A program made the translations under genes and the position numbers. The notes under the pieces are model-generated. The model saw only the letters and a program-made list of their open reading frames with translations, did not search any database and had not been told where the DNA came from. Of a stretch of DNA of 64,000 nt, positions 58,509-64,000 are shown one piece after another. Origin of the DNA: Mycolicibacterium grossiae (lineage in GTDB: Bacteria > Actinomycetota > Actinomycetes > Mycobacteriales > Mycobacteriaceae); assembly GCF_008329645.1 (NCBI RefSeq), contig NZ_CP043474.1, positions 3,968,001 through 4,032,000 of the forward strand, read 5' to 3'. Every line of letters starts with the position of its first letter. Within the stretch, counting starts at the first letter, position 1.

Positions 58509-59063
58509 ATGACAACGCGGATGACGCACACCGCCGGGACGCCCGGCCGGCGACGCGCGACGACGGCAGCCGTCCTCGGCGGTGCCCTGGTCGTCGGGAT
58601 GCTGGGCGCCGCCCCGTTCGCCCTCGCCGATCCGGAATCCCCGATCACCCCGGGCGGTAGCGTCACGCCGGTCGGTCCGCAGGCCGCCGGTGGCGCCGCG
58701 GCCGCCGACGGCGCGTCCGCCGCTCCGGCCAACGATGCGCGCGCCGGTGACCAGGCACTCGCGGAGATCGCCGCGCAGTACGACACCGGCGCCGGCGGCG
58801 GTCAGATCGCGAACCTCATCCACAGCGTGATGATCCTGCGCTCGCAGGGCTTCTACCCCTCGAAGGGCAACGTCATGGCCCTGCAGGATGGCCTCGACAA
58901 GCGACCCAACCAGGGTCCGCTGGTGCAGGCGCTCGAGGAGACGCTGGCCTTCCAGCGCCGCAACAAGATGCGCGGCCAGGCGCAGCCGCAGGCGCCCACC
59001 ACGCTGGGCGTCACCCCGGGCGGCGCCCCCGCCGGGCCGGGCGTCAACATCCCGCTCGGCTGA
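58509..59063 (+). CDS. Exported DUF732-like small helical protein
   Basis: A 184-residue protein starting MTTRMTHTAGTPGRRRATTAAVLGGALVVGMLGAAPFALADPE, a signal peptide with a basic N-region and AxA-type site. A Pro/Gly/Ala linker (about 46-75) precedes a compact helical domain (DQALAEIAAQYDTGAGGGQIANLIHSVMILRSQGFYPSKGNVMALQDGLDKRPNQGPLVQALEETLAFQRRN). A Pro-rich tail follows. The helical part has some resemblance to small mycobacterial exported domains, but I do not assign a family firmly. The start is ATG 58509 behind GGAGGAATCGG. Confidence 0.75.
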   Translation: MTTRMTHTAGTPGRRRATTAAVLGGALVVGMLGAAPFALADPESPITPGGSVTPVGPQAAGGAAAADGASAAPANDARAGDQALAEIAAQYDTGAGGGQIANLIHSVMILRSQGFYPSKGNVMALQDGLDKRPNQGPLVQALEETLAFQRRNKMRGQAQPQAPTTLGVTPGGAPAGPGVNIPLG

Positions 59064-59066
59064 CCC

Positions 59067-59288
59067 GTGGCTCTCGATCAGCGGCTGCTCGACATCCTCG
59101 TCTGTCCGGAGGACCGCGGCCCGCTCCTGCTCGTCACCGGTGACGACGGCCCCGAGGCGCTGTACAACCCGCGGCTGCGGCGGGCCTACCGCATCGAGGG
59201 CGACATCCCGGTGCTGCTCGTCGACGAGGCGCGCACCGTCGACGACGACGCCGAACACGACCGGCTCGTCGCGGCCGCGCAGTCCTGA
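59067..59288 (+). CDS. Trm112/UPF0434 family small protein (Rv1684-like)
   Basis: A 73-residue protein, MALDQRLLDILVCPEDRGPLLLV...YNPRLRRAYRIEGDIPVLLVDEARTV, the YcaR/Trm112 pattern. Only one cysteine of the usual metal-binding set is present. In eukaryotes and archaea Trm112 stabilises methyltransferases; in bacteria the role is open. GTG 59067 comes three bases after the upstream stop, so the two genes are probably co-transcribed. Confidence 0.85.
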   Translation: MALDQRLLDILVCPEDRGPLLLVTGDDGPEALYNPRLRRAYRIEGDIPVLLVDEARTVDDDAEHDRLVAAAQS

Positions 59289-59310
59289 CGCCGCTCAGTC
59301 TGGACGCCGC

Positions 59311-59961
59311 TCAGTCCGGACCCAGGGCCGGCAGGTCGCCGGTGAGGTAGTGCTGCAGGTTCGGCGCGATCGTCCGGGCGATCCGGTCCACGGGCAGCGA
59401 CCGGAACGGTTCGAGTTCCAGGATGTAGCGCGCCATCACGACGCCGACGAGCTGCGAGGCGACGAACTGCACGCGCAACCGACCCGATCCGGGCGGATCG
59501 TCGACCCGGCTGCCGACTTCGGCGGCCACCACCTCCTGCAGGAACGAACGGACCAGGGCGACGTCGCTGCCGGCGAGCAGCGACCGCAGCGTGGCGAGGA
59601 AGCCGGACCCGAGTTCGGAGTCCCACAGCGGCAGCAGCAGCGAGGGGAGCAGCAGGCCGAGTTCGTCGACCGGCGCCACCCGCATGGGGCCGATCACCTG
59701 CATGGGGTCGATCGGGATGCGGATGGCCGCGGCGAACAGCTGCTGCTTGGTGCCGAAGTAGTGGTGCACCAGCGCCGCGTCGACGCTCGCCGCCGCGGCG
59801 ATGGCGCGGATGGAGGTCTTGTCGAACCCGTTGCGGGCGAACAGCTCCCGTGCGTTGGCGAGGATTCGGTCGCGGGTGTCCGACGGACCGGCCGGACGTC
59901 CGGGGCGCTTCGTCACGGACTCCTTCGGCGCGGGGTCTGTCGTCGCGGGGTCTCTGGTCAC
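59311..59961 (-). CDS. TetR-family repressor of the adjacent ABC exporter
   Basis: A 216-residue regulator. After a low-complexity N-terminus, the helix-turn-helix domain is TRDRILANARELFARNGFDKTSIRAIAAAASVDAALVHHYFGTKQQLFAAAI (about 30-80), followed by a helical ligand-binding domain. GTG 59961 overlaps the stop of the permease gene (GTGA); GTG 59916 is an alternative that removes the low-complexity leader. Position matches Rv1685c. Its likely operator is the tandem palindrome at 61439-61470, over the start of this operon. Confidence 0.9.
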   Translation of the reverse strand: MTRDPATTDPAPKESVTKRPGRPAGPSDTRDRILANARELFARNGFDKTSIRAIAAAASVDAALVHHYFGTKQQLFAAAIRIPIDPMQVIGPMRVAPVDELGLLLPSLLLPLWDSELGSGFLATLRSLLAGSDVALVRSFLQEVVAAEVGSRVDDPPGSGRLRVQFVASQLVGVVMARYILELEPFRSLPVDRIARTIAPNLQHYLTGDLPALGPD

Positions 59962-60782
59962 GGGGTCCTTCGGCGCAGCGTGACCGCGGCGAGGCCCAAC
60001 GCCGCCAGCGCGAAGCCGATCACGATGGCGATGTCCCGGATGGCCGTGGCGGTCGGGTCGGGATGGGCACCGACCTCCCGCAGCGCCTCGAGCGCATAGC
60101 TGGCCGGCAGCGCGTTGCTCACCCACTGCAACCAGGCCGGCAGCACGTCGCGCGGCACGATGATGCCGCACAGCAGCAGCTGCGGCGCGATGACCACCGG
60201 CATGAACTGCACCGCCTGGAACTCGGTGCGCGCGAACGCGCTGCACAGCAGCCCCAGGCCGACGCCCAGCACCGCGTTGACCACCGCGATGCCGGCGACG
60301 AGCGCCGGGCTGCCCGCGGTGTCGACCCCGAGGAACCAGAACGCCACCGCGCAGGCGAGCGCGGCCTGGGCGGCGGCAGCCAGGGAGAACGCCGTGCCGT
60401 AGGCCGCCAGCAGGGCGCCGCGGCGCAGGGGAGTGGTGAGAATGCGTTCCAGGGTGCCCGAGACGCGTTCGCGCTGCATGGTGATCGAGGTGATGAGGAA
60501 CATCACGATGAGCGGGAAGACGCCGAGCATGATCAGGCAGGCGGCATCGAACGGCGGCGGCGTCCCCGGGCGGTGCGGCACGTCGACGAACATGACGTAC
60601 ATCAGCGTGATGATCGCGCTGGGCACCACCAGGATCATCGCGACGCTGCGGTGGTCGCCCGCCAGTTGGCGCAGGATCCGCCCGGTCGTCGCGAGGTAGC
60701 CGGCGGGGCTCAGCCGGCGGCGGGCGCGGGCCCGGTGCTGTGCCGGATGACGGACAGGAACGCTTCCTCCAGTGACTGACAT
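59958..60782 (-). CDS. ABC-2 type permease (Rv1686c-like)
   Basis: A 274-residue membrane protein with about six helices: SVAMILVVPSAIITLMYVMFV, FDAACLIMLGVFPLIVMFLI, the conserved TMQRERVSGTLERILTTPLRRGALLAAY loop, VVNAVLGVGLGLLCSAFARTEFQAVQF, LLLCGIIVPRDVLPAWLQWVSNALPASYALEALREV, and a final helix. It is the transmembrane half of an exporter with the upstream ATPase. ATG 60782 lies inside the ATPase gene, giving a 73-bp overlap. That is unusually long, but no later standard start leaves helix 1 intact. Confidence 0.88.
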   Translation of the reverse strand: MSVTGGSVPVRHPAQHRARARRRLSPAGYLATTGRILRQLAGDHRSVAMILVVPSAIITLMYVMFVDVPHRPGTPPPFDAACLIMLGVFPLIVMFLITSITMQRERVSGTLERILTTPLRRGALLAAYGTAFSLAAAAQAALACAVAFWFLGVDTAGSPALVAGIAVVNAVLGVGLGLLCSAFARTEFQAVQFMPVVIAPQLLLCGIIVPRDVLPAWLQWVSNALPASYALEALREVGAHPDPTATAIRDIAIVIGFALAALGLAAVTLRRRTP

Positions 60783-61462
60783 CCGGTGTCCTCTCGCAGT
60801 CGTGTTCCGGTGGTGTGCGCGAGCAGCCGGCCCTCGCGCAGCAGCAGCAGGTCGGTGCAATGGTCGGCTTCGTCCATCACGTGGCTCGACACCAGCAGCG
60901 TGGTGCCTGAGCGGGTGAGGTCGGAGAATCGCTGCCACAGGTCGACCCGCAGCACCGGGTCCAGTCCCACGGTGGGCTCGTCGAGCACCAGCAGCTCGGG
61001 TTCCGCTACCAACGCGCACGCCAGCGAGACCCGGGTGCGCTGGCCTCCGGAGAGGTTCCCGCACCGCGCACTGCGATGGTCGGTGAGGCCGACGGCGGCG
61101 ATGGCCTCGTCGGCGGCGGACGCACCGGCGCCGTAGAGCGCGGCGAAGTAGCGGACGTTGTCGGTCACCCGCAGGTCGTCGTAGATGGTGGCCTTCTGCG
61201 TCACGTACCCGACCCGCGCCCGCAGCTCCCGGGCTCCGGCCGGGCGGCCGAGCACCGTCACGGTGCCGGACGCGACGACCTGGGTGCCCACGATCGCGCG
61301 GATGAGGGTGGTCTTGCCGCAGCCGGACGGGCCGAGCAGTCCGGTGATGCCGCCCCGGCCGACGGTCAGGCAGACGTCGTCGAGTGCGGTGCGGCCGCCG
61401 CGGGTGACGGTGAGGTGGTCGACGTCGACGGCCGGTAATTCATCGATTGATGAACTCATCAT
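60710..61462 (-). CDS. ABC transporter ATP-binding protein (Rv1687c-like)
   Basis: A 250-residue ATPase with Walker A GPSGCGKTT, Q-loop VTQKATIYDDLRV, signature LSGGQRTRVSLA, Walker B LLVLDEPTVGLDP and the switch His in LLVSSHVMDEADH. The subtype is that of drug, antibiotic or lipid exporters with ABC-2 permeases. ATG 61462 and the adjacent ATG 61459 lie inside the tandem TetR operator. CAGTAT seven bases upstream suggests leaderless transcription, so repressor binding would cover the start point. First gene of the ATPase-permease-TetR operon. Confidence 0.92.
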   Translation of the reverse strand: MMSSSIDELPAVDVDHLTVTRGGRTALDDVCLTVGRGGITGLLGPSGCGKTTLIRAIVGTQVVASGTVTVLGRPAGARELRARVGYVTQKATIYDDLRVTDNVRYFAALYGAGASAADEAIAAVGLTDHRSARCGNLSGGQRTRVSLACALVAEPELLVLDEPTVGLDPVLRVDLWQRFSDLTRSGTTLLVSSHVMDEADHCTDLLLLREGRLLAHTTGTRLREDTGCQSLEEAFLSVIRHSTGPAPAAG

Positions 61463-61470
61463 GCGATGAA
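61439..61470. promoter_or_regulatory. Tandem 16-bp palindromic operators for the TetR regulator
   Basis: Two abutting sites: TTCATCGATTGATGAA (61439-61454, perfect palindrome) and CTCATCATGCGATGAA (61455-61470, one mismatch). Both have the form TTCATC-N4-GATGAA. They cover the start codon of the ABC ATPase and lie between it and the divergent mpg gene. The size, symmetry and position fit a TetR-family operator controlling the operon that encodes the repressor. Confidence 0.75.
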
Positions 61471-61521
61471 TACTGCGCCCGTCCGCGGGAGGTGTCAACG
61501 GTGCACGGCAGAATCGCCACG

Positions 61522-62130
61522 GTGAGCGCCGAACTCCTGTCCGTCGATCCGGTGACCGCCGCGAAGAGCCTGCTCGGCGCGCGCCTCATCGGCCGCGGCG
61601 TCGTGGCCACGGTGCTCGAGGTGGAGGCGTACGGCGGACCGCCCGACGGGCCGTGGCCGGACCCGGCGGCGCACTCGTTCCGGGGACCGCGGCCGCGCAA
61701 CGGCGTGATGTTCGGTCCGCCGGGCCGGCTCTACGCCTACCGCAGTCACGGCATCCACGTGTGCGCCAACGTGTCCTGCGCGTCCGACGGCGTCGCCGCC
61801 GCGGTGCTGCTGCGCGCGGCCGTCGTCGAGGAGGGGCATCGCGTGGCCACCGAGCGCCGCGGCGCGGTACCGCCCGTCGCCCTGGCCCGTGGACCGGGCA
61901 ACCTGTGCGCCGCGCTCGGAATCCTCATGGCCGACAACGGCGTCGACCTCTTCGACGCCGGCAGCCCGGTGCGGTTGGAACTCGGTGATCCGGTGGCGTC
62001 GGTCGAGGGACCGCGGGTCGGAGTGAGCACGGCGGCCGACCGTCCGTGGCGCTTCTGGGTCGGTGGGCGGCCGGAGGTCTCGGCTTACCGGCGCAGCCCG
62101 CGCGCCCCGACGCCCGGGGCCAGCGACTGA
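61522..62130 (+). CDS. mpg: 3-methyladenine DNA glycosylase (AAG/MPG family)
   Basis: Removes alkylated purines to begin base-excision repair. The 202-residue protein has LLGARLIG, the catalytic Glu35 in LEVEAYGG, AAHSFRGPRPRNGVMFGPPGRLYAYRSHGIHVCANV, LARGPGNLCAALGI and GPRVGVSTAADRPWRF; position matches Rv1688. GTG 61522 gives the family N-terminus (SAELLSVDPVTAAKSLLG), and CAGAAT lies seven bases upstream. Earlier in-frame ATG codons fall inside the TetR operator region and would add residues without family similarity. Confidence 0.95.
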   Translation: MSAELLSVDPVTAAKSLLGARLIGRGVVATVLEVEAYGGPPDGPWPDPAAHSFRGPRPRNGVMFGPPGRLYAYRSHGIHVCANVSCASDGVAAAVLLRAAVVEEGHRVATERRGAVPPVALARGPGNLCAALGILMADNGVDLFDAGSPVRLELGDPVASVEGPRVGVSTAADRPWRFWVGGRPEVSAYRRSPRAPTPGASD

Positions 62131-62172
62131 GTGGATTGCGGATCCCGGCCGGCGATGCGCGAAGATCGACGC

Positions 62173-63447
62173 ATGGGAAGCGACATCCTCGACGAATTGG
62201 ACTGGCGTGGACTGATTGCGCAGTCGACGGATCGGGATGCCCTGGCGGCCGACCTCGCCGCGGGCACCGTGACCCTGTACTCCGGTTTCGATCCGACGGC
62301 GCCGAGCCTGCACGCCGGGCACCTCGTCCCGTTGCTGACCCTGCGGCGCTTCCAGCAGGCCGGGCACCGCCCGATCGTGCTGGCCGGGGGCGCCACCGGG
62401 ATGATCGGCGACCCACGCGACACCGGCGAGCGCACGCTGAACACGGCGGAGACCGTCGCGGACTGGGCCACGCGGATCCGCGGCCAGCTCGAGCGGTTCG
62501 TCGAGTTCGACGGGTCGCCGACGGGCGCCATCGTCGAGAACAACCTGTCCTGGACCGGGGAACTGTCGGCGATCGAGTTCCTGCGCGACGTGGGCAAGTA
62601 CTTCTCGGTCAACGTGATGCTCGACCGCGACACCGTGCGCCGTCGGCTCGAGGGCGACGGCATGTCCTACACCGAGTTCAGCTACATGCTCCTGCAGTCC
62701 AACGACTACGTGGAACTGCATCGACGGCACGGCTGCCGACTGCAGATCGGTGGCTCTGACCAGTGGGGCAACATCGTCGCCGGGGCGCGCCTGGTGCGGC
62801 AGAAGGCCGGCGCCACCGTGCACGCACTGACCACGCCGCTGGTGACCGACTCCGAGGGCAAGAAGTTCGGCAAGTCGACCGGCGGGGGCAACCTGTGGCT
62901 CGACCCGGACATGACCAGCCCGTATGCCTGGTACCAGTACTTCGTCAACACCGCCGACGCCGACGTCGTGCCGTACCTCAAGTGGTTCACGTTCCTGTCG
63001 CGCGAGGAACTCGAGAGCCTCGCCGAGGCCACCGAGACGCGTCCGCACGAGCGGGCCGGCCAGCGGGCCTTGGCGCGTGAACTCACCACGCTCGTCCACG
63101 GCCAGAAGGCGACCGACGACGTCGAACTCGCGAGCCAGGCGTTGTTCGGTCGCGCCGAACTGGGCGACCTCGACGAACGGACGCTCGACGCGGCGTTGCG
63201 CGAGGCCGGTGCCACCGAGCTGCGGCCCGGTGACGCCGAGGGCATCTGCGACCTGTTGGTGGCGACCGGCCTGGAGAAGAGCAAGGGCGCGGCCCGGCGC
63301 ACGTGCTCGGAGGGTGGCGCGTACGTCAACAACGTGCGCATCGACGACGAGCACTGGACGCCGACGGCATCGGACTTCCTCTTCGGCAGCTGGCTGGTGC
63401 TCCGAAAGGGCAAGCGGAACATCGCCGGGGTGCGTCGCGTCGCGTGA
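62173..63447 (+). CDS. tyrS: Tyrosyl-tRNA synthetase
   Basis: Charges tRNA-Tyr. The 424-residue class I enzyme has LYSGFDPTAPSLHAGHL (HIGH-like HAGH, 47-50), GGATGMIGDP, the tyrosine-site YMLLQSNDY, GGSDQWGN, KFGKS (231-235) and a C-terminal S4 RNA-binding domain (GAARRTCSEGGAYVNNVRI). The start is ATG 62173, with GAAGAT six bases upstream (leaderless), giving the length of the M. tuberculosis enzyme. It stands just before an rRNA operon. Confidence 0.97.
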   Translation: MGSDILDELDWRGLIAQSTDRDALAADLAAGTVTLYSGFDPTAPSLHAGHLVPLLTLRRFQQAGHRPIVLAGGATGMIGDPRDTGERTLNTAETVADWATRIRGQLERFVEFDGSPTGAIVENNLSWTGELSAIEFLRDVGKYFSVNVMLDRDTVRRRLEGDGMSYTEFSYMLLQSNDYVELHRRHGCRLQIGGSDQWGNIVAGARLVRQKAGATVHALTTPLVTDSEGKKFGKSTGGGNLWLDPDMTSPYAWYQYFVNTADADVVPYLKWFTFLSREELESLAEATETRPHERAGQRALARELTTLVHGQKATDDVELASQALFGRAELGDLDERTLDAALREAGATELRPGDAEGICDLLVATGLEKSKGAARRTCSEGGAYVNNVRIDDEHWTPTASDFLFGSWLVLRKGKRNIAGVRRVA

Positions 63448-63461
63448 CGGTTGAGCGGTCG

Positions 63462-63485
63462 AAATCGCCGCTGAGCAGGCGATTT
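63462..63485 (+). terminator. Hairpin after tyrS that overlaps the rrn -35 box
   Basis: Perfect 8-bp stem AAATCGCC (63462-63469) / GGCGATTT (63478-63485), loop GCTGAGCA. The last two bases of the stem are the first two of the rrn TTGACT. Probably the tyrS terminator. Confidence 0.6.
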
Positions 63486-63512
63486 GACTCCCAGTTATCC
63501 CTCACGTAACTT
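63484..63512 (+). promoter_or_regulatory. rRNA operon promoter (rrnB P1)
   Basis: TTGACT (63484-63489), a 17-bp spacer, TAACTT (63507-63512): a near-consensus SigA promoter about 305 bp before the 16S gene. Confidence 0.85.
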
Positions 63513-63816
63513 ATTCCAGGTCGCCGCGACACGGGCCCAGCCCGGAGAGCGCGGCCGACTCCCAGAGGGTCAACCACTTCGGTGGATGCCCTCGACTGCC
63601 CGCAACGGAGACAGCGGCTTTTGGCCGCGGGATTCTTGCGCGTCAGTGGGGTGTGTTGTTTGAGAACTCAATAGTGTGTTTGGTGGTTTTTGTTTGTTGT
63701 TTGGCCATGCCTCGTGTTTTCCCGTTTGTCGGGGTGTGGTTGTTGATGCCAGTTTTGGTGTCTTTTTGTTTGGATCGTTTTTCTGATTCGAATTCCACCT
63801 GGCTGTGGCTGGGTTG
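63513..63816 (+). other. rRNA leader with boxA-like antitermination element
   Basis: 304 bp without a gene. TTGTTTGAGAACTCAATAGT (63657-63676) is the conserved boxA-type element of mycobacterial pre-rRNA leaders. The following T/G-rich segment up to the 16S start supplies the upstream strand of the RNase III processing stem. Confidence 0.75.
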
Positions 63817-64000
63817 TTTTTGTTTGGAGAGTTTGATCCTGGCTCAGGACGAACGCTGGCGGCGTGCTTAACACATGCAAGTCGAACGGAAAGGCCCTTC
63901 GGGGTACTCGAGTGGCGAACGGGTGAGTAACACGTGGGTGATCTGCCCTGCACTTTGGGATAAGCCTGGGAAACTGGGTCTAATACCGGATAGGACTACG
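63817..64000 (+). rRNA. rrs: 16S ribosomal RNA, 5' end (continues past window)
   Basis: The mature 5' end TTTTTGTTTGGAGAGTTTGA is followed by the universal GATCCTGGCTCAG site, CGAACGCTGGCGGCGTGC and the mycobacterial segment AAGTCGAACGGAAAGGCCC. Only the first 184 nt are inside the window. Location behind tyrS marks the rrnB operon of fast growers. Confidence 0.97.

Overview
The window is high-GC actinobacterial DNA from a fast-growing, non-tuberculous mycobacterium (Mycolicibacterium type). The gene order coaE, uvrB, MFS pump, universal stress protein, glyoxalase II, uvrA, esterase, lysX, infC-rpmI-rplT-tsnR, class III cyclase, rhomboid-like gene, pheST, argCJBDFRGH, acyl-CoA synthetase/lipase, TetR/ABC, mpg and tyrS follows the M. 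tuberculosis Rv1631-Rv1689 backbone. The PE/PE_PGRS genes and the pks7-11 block of that backbone are absent. A 16S rRNA gene starts downstream of tyrS, which is the rrnB position of fast growers. Gene identities rest on motif and gene-order recognition; no database search was run.

Layout. 1-8.1 kb: end of a secreted zinc-chaperone-like protein, coaE fused to a GrpB domain, three small minus-strand genes, uvrB, an MFS exporter and mgtC. 8.17-11.87 kb: a tRNA-Cys followed by an AT-richer accessory element of about 3.6 kb. The element is bounded by 51-bp direct repeats of the tRNA 3' end (one mismatch) and carries membrane and unknown proteins and a frameshifted excisionase-like gene, but no integrase. 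11.9-19.8 kb: secreted proteins, a TesB thioesterase, a universal stress protein, glyoxalase II and uvrA. 19.8-28.2 kb: a block I do not place on the M. tuberculosis backbone, with an AlkZ-fold winged-helix protein, an LpqH-type lipoprotein and a TPR-like/CHAT-protease pair followed by three unknown genes. 28.2-41.4 kb: esterase, lysX, the IF3/L35/L20 operon, an acyl-CoA dehydrogenase, an adenylate cyclase, a rhomboid-like protein and a two-component system. 41.4-53.6 kb: pheST and the complete arginine operon with an ArgR box. 53.6-64 kb: an ABC-F ATPase, the lipase/synthetase fusion, a TetR-controlled ABC exporter with tandem operators, mpg, tyrS and the rrn promoter, leader and 16S 5' end.

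Working together. uvrA and uvrB lie 13 kb apart but both have a promoter matching the mycobacterial PafBC (RecA-independent) DNA-damage motif. The arg genes are joined by ATGA/GTGA overlaps and include their own repressor. Many genes across the window show the same leaderless promoter pattern: a hexamer with A at position 2 and T at position 6, then 6-7 nt, then ATG or GTG. I used this to choose several starts.
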